From positions 372,001 through 436,000 of the forward strand of contig WNNJ02001248.1 of NCBI GenBank assembly GCA_012934845.2: DNA of 64,000 bases. The letters run 5' to 3'. Each line of letters opens with the position of its first letter. Positions within the stretch are counted from its first letter, which is position 1. The translations under genes and the position numbers were made by a program. This DNA is from Pomphorhynchus laevis. Its lineage: Eukaryota > Acanthocephala > Palaeacanthocephala > Echinorhynchida > Pomphorhynchidae. The notes under the pieces are model-generated. The model was given only the letters and a program-made list of their open reading frames with translations. It searched no databases and had not been told where the DNA came from. Below, in pieces: positions 43,401 through 53,937 of this stretch.

Positions 43401-43640
43401 TTTTGCCCATGGCTTCAAATCAATATACAATTAATCGATTGTTATCACTTATATAGGTCTTCTGAATTTATTTGTTTGTAATAAGTTATTAGCGAATTCC
43501 ACACAATCAGAACTTTCAAACATTTTCTCAAGTTATCAGAAGTTGTCGTAGTATCATAGGATGTTGTAGTAATCGGAGTAAATTATCGTAAGTTGTCGTA
43601 ATATTCTTGTTATAGAATTTCAATATTGTTTGTTTTTATT
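40450..43640 (-). mobile_element. LINE-A copy A2, degraded, internally deleted
   Basis: Minus-strand LINE-A. The leader at 43411-43640 is rich in ACGACAACTT blocks like the A3 leader. The ORF1 ATG is at 43410 (MGKSKRTEKLKF, EFCC of the PHD-like finger); the later ORF1 shows DISPVAFIRLNKSS near 42380-42340. In ORF2 the motifs SSAFDNVNHSILLSRLRHDY (frame 41210-40968) and VPQGSVLGPLIFSLIIGDL remain. After the palm start a deletion joins the C-terminus (SANYGFRSFIVAALLAW, frame 40971-40687), so YADD is lost. The 3' hairpin is decayed. Confidence 0.8.
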
Positions 43641-44145
43641 GTAATTAGTTATTTGATACTCATATAGCTTTGCTTGTTTATATATAGCTTTGACTATTTT
43701 CTGCTCCAGGAAGATTTAGACAATATTGTTAGGTGGAGTAATGAGACAGGACTGATGTTAAATATATCCAAGTGCTGCCACGCGCACTTGGGACATAAAA
43801 AATTTCCTTTCAGTTATAAATTATGTGCCGAGCCAATTACCCAGGTACAATGCATGAGAGATTTGGGAATACTTGTGCACAACTCATTGAAGATCCGTCG
43901 AAACACGGACATAATAATCAAAACGACCAGGAAACTTAGCTATGTGGTCCAGAGATGCTTTTGTAACACATCGGCTTGCTGTCTTAAAATAATATACAAT
44001 TCACTTATTCGTCATATTATTGAATATTGTATCCCTGCAGTATTTCCGTGTACACGTAGTGAGATGAATGAGCTTGAAAATGTCCGCCGTAGGTTGAGAT
44101 CTTGCCATTCCCTCAGGAAATTGTCTTATGTGGATCCTACCTAGA
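43641..44145 (+). pseudogene. LINE-J post-RT region, part 1
   Basis: Frame 43674-44144 encodes LDNIVRWSNETGLMLNISKC, a short loop, MRDLGILVHNSLKI and RCFCNTSACCLKIIYNSLIR, ending SLRKLSYVD. This is the thumb and post-RT part of a CR1-like LINE close to LINE-D (VNRWSELTGIMINITKCVHL). LINE-A4 interrupts it at about 44128-44145. Confidence 0.75.
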
Positions 44146-44905
44146 CGCCTCGGCTTCGAACCTCCCTCCGTATCATTAAATTCTACAATTCTTCCTATCG
44201 TTGATAATCTCGTTTTCCAAGGCTCCCATTTTGGCAACCGACTTTCATTTAAATCTTTCGTTAGAGATACAGTACGCTTATCTACCTTCATATTCCGCAA
44301 CCTTCGTCAAGTTCGTAGATTGATCGATTTCCCTTCTTGTATGACTCTCATATCTTCTCTCCTTTTTTCTAGACTCGATTATTGTCTTAGTCTATTTTCC
44401 AACTCACCTAAATCCACTCTTCTTCCCCTACAACGCATCGTCAACGCAGCCGACCGAATTCTCCTGCGTCTTCGTCGTTTTGATCATACATCCTACCATC
44501 TTGCTTCTCTCGATTTGCCTACAATTTATTGTCGTGTTCAAATTCGTCTTCTTATCGTTGCTTTCCGCCTTGTAACTTTTCATACCCCTTCATTTCTCAA
44601 CCTTTCTTTTCTTGATAATTCTCGTCCTGTTTACTGTTCCTTGCGTTCCTGTAATTTCCTTCTTTTACATGTCCCAAACTACTCTACCTCTTTTGGACTC
44701 CGCTCCTTCCTGGTGGCTGCTCCTCTATCGTGGAACCATCTACCCATTTATATACGCCAATCAACTTCCTTGCTGTGCTTCAAACGCCAAATCCGATCCC
44801 ATTTAAACAATTTATCTGCTTGACTTTTTCATTTTTATTTATGGACTTGTAAGCGTGCAGCTTGTACACATTTGCCACGTTAAATAAATTTGTATTTTTA
44901 TAAGG
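44128..44905 (+). mobile_element. LINE-A copy A4, 5'-truncated
   Basis: One open frame, 44128-44823, encodes the last part of ORF2: MWILPRRLGFEPPSVSLNS, LVFQGSHFGNRLSFKSFVRD, SLDLPTIYCRVQIRLLIVAF and FLVAAPLSWNHLPI. It aligns with A1 from about 17540 and is the closest relative of A0. The hairpin at 44853-44869 has lost one pair (GCGTGC against GTACAC). It is inserted within LINE-J. Confidence 0.85.
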
Positions 44906-45310
44906 ACTATTGCGCAATATATGGAGTTCCTTTAGTCCGTACTAGTATAGTATGTCTTGATATTTTGTTTTAGGGATATGTTATTTCCCAGTCGACTATA
45001 TTCATCGAAGCCAACGAACCACTAACCGAGGCTACTCTCTTACTGTGAGGACCCTGCATCGCGGCAAACTCGGAAGACTATATCGCCTTTCTAATTGAGC
45101 ATTGAAGCATTGGAACAAACTTCCAGAGAATATCGTCAACATATCAAATAGAGTGCACTTCAAGAAAACGCTAATTACGTGGCTTTGCACAGATTCTAAT
45201 TTCAATATCCTAAATTCGGATTAAGATTTTGTTGACATAAAATTAGTTTCCTGTGAGCAGACAAAATAGCTGTTTGGCTATAGTCTTACATGTTATAATA
45301 ATTTATTTTT
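44906..45310 (+). pseudogene. LINE-J post-RT region, part 2
   Basis: After LINE-A4 the frame continues in pieces with YGVPLVRTSIVCLDILF, then RGYSLTVRTLHRGKLGRLYR and ALKHWNKLPENIVNISNRVH, matching RGHSLSVVVQSHGKCHRYLR in LINE-D. The 3' end is at about 45310 (TTATAATAATTTATTTTTCC). Confidence 0.72.
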
Positions 45311-45616
45311 CCTTAATAAAATGTATGTATAATCTCTCTGAACAAGCTCGCTTTTACAATCACTAACTAAATCTGATCGGCACCAGTTTCAAATCATCTG
45401 CGTATATAAGGCAGTGACATGTAACATTTTCAGCGATTTCATTAATGTAGATATTAAATAAAGTAAGACTAAAAATACAACATCTAGTAACACACTAAGT
45501 GAAATTGTACCATTCTGAAAGAGAGTCATCAACTTGTACATCGAAAGAACGTTGATTCAAGAATTCACGTATCCATCTACAAGCATGTTTAGAGAAACCG
45601 TAATTTTTAAGCTTTA
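45311..45616 (-). pseudogene. LINE-K reverse transcriptase, 3' part (palm)
   Basis: Minus strand from 45616: KLKNYGFSKHACRWIREFLN, SFDVQVDDSLSEW, LFNIYINEIAENV and IYADDLKLV, the palm of a CR1-like LINE. A stop precedes a degraded GVPQG region. Its upstream half is at 49514-49858, split off by Gypsy-1; the 5-bp duplication CTTT(A/C) marks the site. Confidence 0.75.
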
Positions 45617-45719
45617 TGTTGTGAAATATTGAATGTTTAAATTGTATTAGCTGTTAACGCTTTTTTATCTGATTCTAGATTTTGAATTGGATAAAACTCC
45701 TTGGGTTAATTTCCTCACA
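45617..45719 (+). repeat. Gypsy-1 5' LTR
   Basis: Starts TGTTGTGAAAT and ends CCTCACA. It aligns to the 3' LTR over the whole length with about 10% differences. This is very short for a Gypsy LTR. Confidence 0.85.
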
Positions 45720-45743
45720 ATTTATCCAATTTAAAACTTTCTG

Positions 45744-46193
45744 ATGGAGAAAATACTTCATCCTGGCAAGCTCGCTCTTTTACCGAATGATCTTGGAGTA
45801 ACTGACGCATGGCGACATTGGTATGACATGTTCGTTTACTTTTTGCAACATGTTGAGGCTGAAGAAAGTCAAAAGAAACCGATACTGTTTAGTATGCTTG
45901 TTCCTATAGTCTACAAATCGGTAAAGGAGTGCGAAACATATGACCAATGCATTACTAAACTAAAAGAGCTATACGATAAACCGGTGAATAAGATATATGC
46001 GCGACATCTGTTATGGCTTCGAAAACAACGCGAGGGCGAGTCAATTGAACAATACCTGTCGGAATTAAGGCATCTTTCCACTATATGTCAATTCGCAGAT
46101 GTTACTGCAGATCAATATCGAAACGAGGCGCTACTAAATGTGTTCATTATGAGGATTAACTCAAACTTTATCTGTCAACGACTTCTCAAATAA
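45744..46193 (+). CDS. Gypsy-1 Gag, N-terminal part
   Basis: A 149-codon frame: DAWRHWYDMFVYFLQHVEAE (about residues 25-44), a capsid-like helical region, HLLWLRKQREGESIEQYLSE (around residues 92-111, typical of retrotransposon Gag) and TADQYRNEALLNVFIMRIN. Gypsy-2 Gag has the same WRHW block. A stop at 46193 ends it; the zinc knuckles follow in another frame at 46381. Confidence 0.75.
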   Translation: MEKILHPGKLALLPNDLGVTDAWRHWYDMFVYFLQHVEAEESQKKPILFSMLVPIVYKSVKECETYDQCITKLKELYDKPVNKIYARHLLWLRKQREGESIEQYLSELRHLSTICQFADVTADQYRNEALLNVFIMRINSNFICQRLLK

Positions 46194-46380
46194 GATCGTA
46201 TTTCACTAGACGACGCCTACAATATGGCATTAACGATCGATCTCGCTCAGAAGCATTCAAGCGTGCATGACAAACTCTCTGAATGACTCGAATCCAATTA
46301 CACAACAAATCGCTTCGGTTGATTTTGAGAACGTGGAAAATTCAGCAATAGACGATCAAACGATGGCTGCTGTTTGAAGA

Positions 46381-49336
46381 CACTATAAATGTTTCTTTTG
46401 CGGTGGGTTAGTAAAACATCATGAGAGTGCTTGTCCAGCTCGTGATGCAACATGCAACAATTGTAAAAAAGTCGATCATTTTGCAAAGGTGTGTCAGTCT
46501 AATCACAAAAGTGCGTATAAAGTGAGTACTATTAATACCTTAGCTGCCATCACCTGTAAGCAAATGACAGTACCCATACTTATTAAGGATGTTCGTCTTC
46601 ATGCTATGATAGGCAAGATTAGTACTGAAAACTTCATCCGCACTGCTATCGTTTCAAAACTGAAAGTTCACATTATTCCTAAACGATCCGATATTATCTT
46701 AGCTACATCAGCACATAAATCTAGCACTTGTGGAATGATAACCATCAGCTCCAAGATCGAAAATATGAAAAAGTCACTTTACACGTTTTAATGGACTTAT
46801 GTGCAGACGTCATCCTCGTTATGAATTTCTTATCCCTTCACGATAGCCTCACCATATCACTGAGTAGAACAATGCCTACTTTTAGCTTGCAAGAATCAAA
46901 TGTGCGAATATCAAGCCATTAAGACTATTCGCAAACCTCGCACACAACATTCATCCAATTGCGATAAAATCTCGAAAGCATTCAGCAGATGATAATATTT
47001 TTATAGAAAAGAGATTAAATAAATGCTACCCAATGATAAATCAGGCCTTCGATGTCGCCTTGGAGAGCTCAAGTACTAGAAGCTAGAAATGAAAGACATA
47101 AACGGTGTTCAGTTGTTGACTACAGCCAAACAATAAACTGCTTCACGTATCTAGATACTTATCCATTGCCGATCATTAAAAATATCATATCGTTAGAAAT
47201 ATCATTTCTATCGCTAGAAATGAAAGACATAAACGGTGTTCAGTTGTTGACTACAGCCAAACAATAAACTGCTTCACGTATCTAGATACTTATCCATTGC
47301 CGATCATTAAAAATATCATATCGTCCACTGCTTCTTACAACGTGTTCTCGGCCATCGACTTAAAATCGGCGTACTACATAATTCCGATCATGGAAGAAGA
47401 AAAGCGTTTCACAGCTTTCGAGGAAGACGGACGTTTGTACGAATTTAATAGAGATTCCCTTTGGCGTTACAAATGCCGTAGCATGTTTTCAACGACTGAT
47501 GGACATAATTGTTGATAAAAATCAATTACAAGACACCTACATTTACCTGAATAACGTAACAGTTTTCGGTAAATCAAGGGCTCAGCATGATTTGAATTTC
47601 GAAAAATTTCATCAAGCGGCAGAAGCTAATGGCCTGACATACAACATCGATAAATGTGCCTTTAGTCAATGTGAAATTAATACGTTAGAATACAGAGTCG
47701 CTAACGGTAGGATAAAATCGGATCCAGAAAGGTTGTTGCCATTAAAGAATTTATCCGTACCATCCGACCCAAACTCGCTAAAAGGGCCTTGGGCTTGTTT
47801 TCGTATTACTCTTGCTGGATTCCCAATTTTTCGAAGAAAATCACACCACTCATTAACGTGACGAATTTTCCGATCGACAACGAATGTGCTTGCGATTTCG
47901 AAGGCTTGAAGCAGGATGTAATGAACGCGTGTTTAAGCTATGCTGAAGAGAGCAGACCTTTGGTTGTAGAAACCGATGCCTCATATACTACGATTGCCGC
48001 GTCTTTGAACCAACAGGGTAGATCTGTAATCTTTTTTCGCGCACTCTCTCTCACACACACCGAAAGGAAATACTCTGCTGTTGAAAAGGAATCACATTCT
48101 ATCGTCGAAATTTTGCGGAAATGGAGGCACTATCTGATTCCAAGGCCTTTTAAGGTTGTGACGGACCAACGCTCGGTGTCATTTATGCTAAACAGACAAC
48201 TCGGCAACAAAATAAAAAATGAAAAGATCGAAAAATGGCGACTAGAGTTAGCATGTTATAATTACGAAATCGAGTACCGTCCTAGTCAACTAAATAGTAC
48301 GCATGACACCCTGTCTCGCGCTGCCGCTTTGTCCACTGTCAATAACTTTTTCGAGATTCATCAATCATTGTGCCACTCGGGTATACGTCGGCTTTATCAT
48401 TATATAAAATTACGTAATTTACCATTCTCCATGGATGATGTCAAGCGAGTATGCAGAGATTGTTATGTATGCAACAAATGTAAGCGGCGCTTTCTGAAAA
48501 TCGAAGGAACCCACATTATCAAAGCTACAAGACCATTTGAGAGACTCGCTATCGATTTTAAGGGTCAATTTCCTTTAAGTACACAAAATAAATATATTCT
48601 AACAATTGTTGACTAGTACTCTCAGTTCCCGTTTTGTTTCCCGTGTCGTGATACCAGTAGCAGTAAGACGATTAAATGTTTGAACCAATTGTTCGCGATA
48701 TTTGGCAAATGTGAATATATACACTCTGATTGTGGAACAAGTTTTCAATCAAGGTAATTTCGATCGTACTTTTTTACTAACGGCATAGCTCAAAGCCGTA
48801 CTGCTCCGTATAACCCTCGGTGCAATGGACAGTGTGAACGATACAACGGTACAATCTGGAAAACTGTCTTTCTTACGCTTAAAGATCAGAACCTGCCAGT
48901 AAATCGATGGGAATCCGTTTTGCACGTATCTCTGGATGCTATTCGATCTTTGTTATGTATTTCTACAAACTGCACACCACACAGTAGACTGTTTCAACAT
49001 GATCAGCGATTTGCCCAAATCCGAAACTTCAGAAGTGGCGTTTTACCAAACGATCACGTGTTTTTCAGAAAACATGACTGTCAATCAGAGTATGATCCTT
49101 CCGTTGAACCCGTTGAAGTATTGCTACATAATCCGAGTTACTTCTATGAAAAGTACAACGACGGACGTGAAGGTATTGTCAACGCAAGAGATATTGCCGT
49201 GAGCGAAGGCGAAGGAACTAACTCAGTCTTCAAAGTCAACAGTCCCAGGAAAGCCCTGAAAGATGCGAAACTGAGACCGTTGAATGCCAAAACAGTGTTA
49301 AATCTAATAGCTCTACTAATGTGCAACCGACTATGA
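46381..49336 (+). pseudogene. Gypsy-1 pol: zinc knuckles, protease, RT, RNase H, integrase (broken)
   Basis: Zinc knuckles CFFCGG and CNNCKKVDHFAKVC lie at 46393-46494. The protease block reads LHAMIGKISTENF where an Asp-Thr/Ser-Gly is expected. The RT starts about 47040, carries a tandem duplication (47082/47213) and has YLNNVTVFGK in place of YLDD. RNase H (47980-48320) keeps ETDAS, EKESHSIVE and VTDQRSVSF. The integrase has IHQSLCHSGIRRLYHY and CYVCNKCKRRF (HHCC), AIDFKGQFP, a stop at 48615, HSDCGTSF near 48730 and NGQCERYN near 48825. The C-terminal frame is 48920-49336. Confidence 0.82.
47082..47330. repeat. 131-bp tandem duplication in Gypsy-1 RT
   Basis: GCTAGAAATGAAAGAC starts at 47082 and at 47213. 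Both units contain the RT block VVDYSQTINCFTYLD. The copies are nearly identical, so the event is more recent than the LTR divergence suggests. Confidence 0.88.
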
Positions 49337-49405
49337 AATTACGCTGCTCATCAAGGAAACGATACAGACCCAAATACCTTGAAGATTACCGCTGACGAGG
49401 GAGAG

Positions 49406-49508
49406 GGTTGTGAAATATTGAATGTTTAAATTACATTAGCTGTTAACGCTTTTGTAACTGATTCTAGATTTTGAATTGGATAAAACTCTTTGACTTACTT
49501 TCTTTACA
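49406..49508 (+). repeat. Gypsy-1 3' LTR
   Basis: Starts GGTTGTGAAAT after the purine tract and ends CTTTACA. Its partner is 45617-45719. Confidence 0.85.
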
Positions 49509-49513
49509 CTTTC

Positions 49514-49858
49514 ACATTAATATTGAATGCACAACCCGGTCAAAAGCTTAGGACAAATCAATAAATCGGCATCAACCGATATATCCTGTTCAGCAAAGCC
49601 GGCAGAGCTTTCACCAGCTAATATTAGAGTTGTCGAAATGTAGAGATGCATTCAAAAACCATAATGCTTATTTGATAAGATAGTGAATTTGTTCAAATGA
49701 GAAGATATGTGCTTCAAGATCAGTATCTCAATGACTTTGCAAGGAATACATATCAAACTTATTGACCGGCAATTTAAGCATTGATCTCTTTTTGAAGACT
49801 GAATGACTAATAATTTCTTCAATATATGTGAAATAATGTCAGTTCACAAGGACCAGTA
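49514..49858 (-). pseudogene. LINE-K reverse transcriptase, middle part
   Basis: Minus-strand pieces: SVFKKRSMLK, SLICIPCKVIEILILKHISS, KHYGF, then an AFDRVVHSILM block ending at Gypsy-1. This is RT motifs 1-3. The next residues expected, KLKNYGF, are at 45616 beyond Gypsy-1. On the other side Gypsy-2 begins after the duplication GTAAA (49859-49863). Confidence 0.7.
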
Positions 49859-49863
49859 GTAAA

Positions 49864-49963
49864 TGTCTAATGTATACTAAAGTAGTTTTTATAGGCTCAA
49901 TTTAGAATACAAGATAAATGAGTACTAACACAAATACAATAAAAAAAGTCAAGTTTCATAACA
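49864..49963 (-). repeat. Gypsy-2 3' LTR
   Basis: On the minus strand it starts TGTTATGAAACTTG right after purine tract GCGGAGGAGAA (49974-49964). It is 100 bp long. Confidence 0.82.
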
Positions 49964-49989
49964 TTCTCCTCCGCTAAGAATAGTCCTTG

Positions 49990-51160
49990 AGATACTAAGG
50001 TGGGCGTCGTTGACGTTTAGATCTTCTTAATGGATTGTTCCCATTGACTTCTGAATCTTCAATAGGAAAGACCAAATCTCCCACATTGGCTTCGTCAATT
50101 GCATGTTTTTGACTAGCTCTCTGCTCGTTGTCGTCAAGATTATACTCTGAAGGCTCACGATCTTAATGATTTTGTCTTACTGTATTAAAATTTCCCGTTG
50201 GAACAGGATCTCTGAACGACACAATTGCTTCACGGTTATCGTCTGGAGAATACTCTGAATACCCGTAATCAAAAGGATTCTGAATTAGTGTATCAGAATT
50301 TTCTGTCGGGGATAAATATCTGAGTGACACAATCGCTTCGCGGTTATTGGGATACCGAACAATGACGTAAGTAGGGTTCGCAAGTACCAATCTAGCCGTA
50401 TCCACTAAAGGTTCGAACTTTGAGCGCCTAGCATGCCTCTTAACCAAGACATCTTGAGACTTAACTAGCCAATCCGGACAGGGGCATCCATCATTGGTCT
50501 TTCGGGAAATGTGAATAAACGCTTGTGATGTGTTTGATTTGTAGCAATGGAAAGCAGGGATCGTGTGCTGTTTAAAAGTTCGGATAAGACTTCTTCCCAT
50601 TGCGAAATGTGCATGGATCAACTCGTTAGTGTGGTTGATATCGCGGTCCAAATGATGCCATTATATCTCTCACACTGTCTGTTGCCTCGATGATTATATG
50701 CGGAAGTAGCACTACTCGCTACACTATTAAGAAATTGCCGAACGTAGTTTGACATTAACTAAGCACCACGGTCCGTATGTACATAGGCAGGTAGTCCTAA
50801 TAAAGCGAATATTTGTGATGGAAATCCGAACAGATATCTGCTGAATTCATCAACAACTACAAGAGATAACGATTATGTCACGAACTCAATGGAGGCCGTT
50901 TGAAATCGAGACACAATATTTCAAATGGCTTGGTTGATCGAATGACTTGATTCGATTCGGTTTAAATAAACCTGGGTTTATTTCGTTGACAAGCAAAGCA
51001 TTGATCACACACGAGTTTGACGTCTTCAACTAAGTATCTTAAATTTTGTGTCCTCACATAGTGGAAAAGTCTACGGATACCTGGATGGTAAAGAGCTTCG
51101 TGAAGTTTCGACAGTTTATCCATTACGTGCAAAAAAGCGCATCTAGAGAGTGTAGAATTA
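49990..51160 (-). pseudogene. Gypsy-2 integrase
   Basis: From 51160 down: SKLHEALYHPGIRRLFHYVR and CDQCFACQRNKPRF (zinc-binding HHCC region), a degraded core with a YNHRGNRQCE block near 50660-50690 (NPRCNGQCE-type catalytic Glu region), then frame 50651-50163 with LVKRHARRSKFEPLVD and VRYPNNREAIVSLRYLSP. The YPNNREAIVSLRYL block is repeated in weaker form (DDNREAIVSFRDPVP), a small internal duplication of the C-terminal segment. Stops and shifts throughout. Confidence 0.7.
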
Positions 51161-51287
51161 GATAGTATTAAAAAAAATATAGTTAAAAAAATATAAAAAA
51201 ATATAGTTAAAAAAATATATAGTTTCTTAAAAAAATATAGAAGTTAAAAAATATAGTTTCCACCTTAAAAAAATATAGTTTCTTACA

Positions 51288-51485
51288 TTCCAGATTTCAG
51301 TTCCAGATTTCAGTTCCAGATTTCAGTTCCAGATTTCAGTTCCAGATTTCAGTTCCAGATTTCAGTTCCAGATTTCAGTTCCAGATTTCAGTTCCAGATT
51401 TCAGTTCCAGATTTCAGTTCCAGATTTCAGTTCCAGATTTCAGTTCCAGATTTCAGTTCCAGATTTCAGTTCCAGATTTCAGTTC
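51288..51485 (+). repeat. 13-bp minisatellite in the LINE-A3 leader
   Basis: About 15 nearly perfect copies of TTCCAGATTTCAG. It stands directly upstream of the leader and could have copied with the element, like the 5' tandem monomers known in some LINEs; this is inferred. Confidence 0.92.
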
Positions 51486-51711
51486 CGCTCGCTTCGCTCG
51501 CGGAAAATCTTGTCCACCAAGATTGTAAAACAATCAAACTACAATCTTCGACGACAATCAACGACAACCTTCGACGACAACTAACGACAACCATCCGCTT
51601 GACAATTATCGACAACCATCGACGACATCCGCTCGCTACTTACAACTAACGACTTGCAGACTAACGGAGTTTAAACATTCTTGATTATAACTAACTAATT
51701 AACATTTTATT

Positions 51712-53084
51712 ATGGCAAAGAGAAAGCTAACTAAAAATGTCGGCCAGCAACTCAAGTCCGTCAAGGAAGCTTACATCGAAAAGCAAATTGGATGCGACAA
51801 CAAGAACTGCAATGTTTGGACTCACGTTGCCATTCCTTTCACTGACGAGGACAACGTTTTAAATCGGAATTTCCTCTGCGGCTTCTGTTGTGCTGCCCTC
51901 GTAGGTAAGCTAATGAAGAATGACCACTCAAACGGTGGAGACGTTCTGAACGCTAACAAAACAGATTTGTGCTTAATAAATAAACTTGATATCTCTCAGT
52001 CGACTCAGACCGCTGTTATACATGGAACATCAACAAACGACAACATATCTTCCAATCTATCGTCGTCATCCGTTTGCTTACTAACTCCTTCGTCATCTAT
52101 AAAACCCGTTCTTGAAACTTCTCACACACTCCTCCTTTAACTACGGATAAAACTTCCCATAATCTTCATCTTCCTAACAATGCAAACAGTAAAGGCCTTC
52201 ATCTCGTACCTCATTTTTCCTATTCATCCCCACATCTAAATACATCTCATACTTCTTTCTTCTCTTCACGTACTCCTTACTCTACCTCTACCGTATCACT
52301 TCTCAATAATTTACATCCTTCTGTCAAAATTATCTCCAGTAACATCTTCGTTCAACCTATTCAACAATCCACTTCTGTCACACATGCTCCAACCGTATCA
52401 CCTATCAATAATTTACATCCTTCCGTCAAAATCATATCCAGTAACATTTCCGCTCAACCAATTCAACACTCCACTCATGTCACACATGCTCCAAACTATT
52501 TTAAATCTTCACTTAGCACCCCTGTCATTCCCACGTTTATCTGCTCTTCTGCCTCTACTGCCACCAGGTCTTTTCGTCCACCACTACGTAATCGTTTTCC
52601 TTCGCGCGATCGATGCATTATCATATCTAATTTAAAGGTTTCCGAATCTGCTTCTCCTCAATGTCGCCTCGATGATGATGTATCTGCTTTCAGGTCTATC
52701 CTAGCAACCATTCTTCCTGATAATAATCCATCCCTCTTTAATAATATCGCTCCTGTATCTTTGATCCGTTTAAACAAATCCACTAAATCCAATCATCTCA
52801 GTCCTCCACTCCTAAAAATTGTTTTCCGACATAGTTCACATGCATCCTTGGTACTTTCCCAACGTTTTAAACTTCTTACCACTTCGTCTACTAGTCGTAT
52901 CTTTCCTGACCGCTCCCCTTCTGATATTGCCCAGCTCAATTTAGCTCGCATTGAGAAACATCGACGTGAAACAAACGGCGAGTCATCCTTATCTATACGT
53001 CAAATCAATGGAAATTTTCACGTTGTACACACAAGGCCAAAAATTCGATGGCGTCCCATCTCTCCCCCTTGTCTTCTTCGCTAG
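51712..53084 (+). pseudogene. LINE-A3 ORF1, frameshifted
   Basis: ATG at 51712: CDNKNCNVWTHVAIPF and FLCGFCCAALVGKLM form the PHD-like finger (residues about 28-65). The first frame stops at 52138. The remaining Ser/Pro/Thr-rich linker and the C-terminal block continue in other frames, ending with 52761-53084 (MIRLNKSTKS, RIFPDRSPSDIAQ, KIRWRPISP). It overlaps ORF2 by 37 nt exactly as in A1. Confidence 0.75.
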
Positions 53085-53838
53085 TCGATCTCGCTCCTAA
53101 GCATACTTTTCGTCTTAGTCTATTCAACACTCGCTCCATTCTTCATAAAGCTGATATGCTCCTTGATATCTTCGATCAATTATCTATCGATATTCTCTGC
53201 ATTACCGAATCCTGGCATTGTGACTCCGACGATCTTGCTATTCGTCGTCTATGTCGCTCTGGTTGTTCTTTAGTTGAATCAGCTCATCCAATTGCCTCTC
53301 ATACATCTACTGATTTTAACCATGGCGGTATAGTTGCCATTGCTCGTCACCCAATGTCTTTACGTAAAATTAACGTTAACATCCGTTACACTCGTTCGAA
53401 TTACTCATATGCAGATTATCAACTCCTTTCCCTCTGGAACTTGTGATTGTATACCGTCAAGGTTCAGTTGCCCCCTAACGTATCTTCTTTAACGACCTTG
53501 CAGATCTTATGTCTCACTGTTCCTTGTCTTATACTCCTTTTTTTGTTCTCGGTAACTTTAACATTCGTCTTGATCGCCCGGCTGACTCTGACTCTATCAC
53601 TTTAACTAATCTTTTTTCTGATTTTAACAATAAATTACTTTCAACAAGCCCAACTCATATTCTCGGCGGTGCTTTCGACATCTTTTACATGTCCCAATCT
53701 ACTCTACCTCTTTTGGCTTCCGCTCCTTCGTTGTGGCTGCTCCTCTCTTGTGGAATCAACTGCCTATTCATATCCGTCAATCAACATCTATGCCGTACTT
53801 CAAACGCCAAATCCAATTCTTTTTCAAAAATTAACTAA
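53048..53838 (+). pseudogene. LINE-A3 ORF2 remnant: endonuclease part joined to C-terminus
   Basis: The ATG at 53048 opens MASHLSPLSSSLVD, then LFNTRSILHKADM, DILCITESWHCDSDDL and NHGGIVAIARHP. A stop comes at 53446; the frame 53509-53838 holds VLGNFNIRLDRP (GDFN changed to GNFN) and, after the deletion, the C-terminal ORF2 sequence out of its normal frame. It can encode neither a working endonuclease nor an RT. Confidence 0.75.
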
Positions 53839-53887
53839 TTACCTGTGACCTTTGATGCTCTTTTTTTGTTTGTTAGTGGTCATGTAA

Positions 53888-53904
53888 GCGTGCATTTTGC
53901 ACGC
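53888..53904 (+). other. LINE-A 3' hairpin, copy A3
   Basis: GCGTGC, loop ATTTT, GCACGC, followed by ATTTGCCACGTTAAAT. The loop differs from other copies while the stem is kept. Confidence 0.7.
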
Positions 53905-53937
53905 ATTTGCCACGTTAAATAAATTATTGTATTATTA

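Larger units (their letters stand above)
45617..49508 (+). mobile_element. Gypsy-1 LTR retrotransposon, complete but inactivated
   Basis: 3.9 kb between two about 103-bp LTRs (10-11 differences), flanked by target duplication CTTTA (45612-45616) and CTTTC (49509-49513). Order: gag, zinc knuckles, protease, RT, RNase H, integrase, polypurine tract GAGGGAGAGG (about 49396-49406). Unusually short LTRs and a 24-bp space between LTR and gag ATG give a compact element. Frameshifts, a 131-bp duplication and replaced catalytic residues make it dead. It sits in LINE-K. Confidence 0.9.
51161..53937 (+). mobile_element. LINE-A copy A3, internally deleted, inserted in Gypsy-2
   Basis: An A-rich region (51161-51287) and a 13-bp tandem array precede the leader (51487-51711, many CGACGACAA/CGACAACC blocks). 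ORF1 and the start of ORF2 follow. The whole RT is deleted: the endonuclease block THILGGAFDI (about 53655-53684) is joined directly to the C-terminal YMSQSTLPLL region. The 3' hairpin (53888-53904) and TTATTAT tail are intact. It lies between RNase H and integrase of Gypsy-2. Confidence 0.85.
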
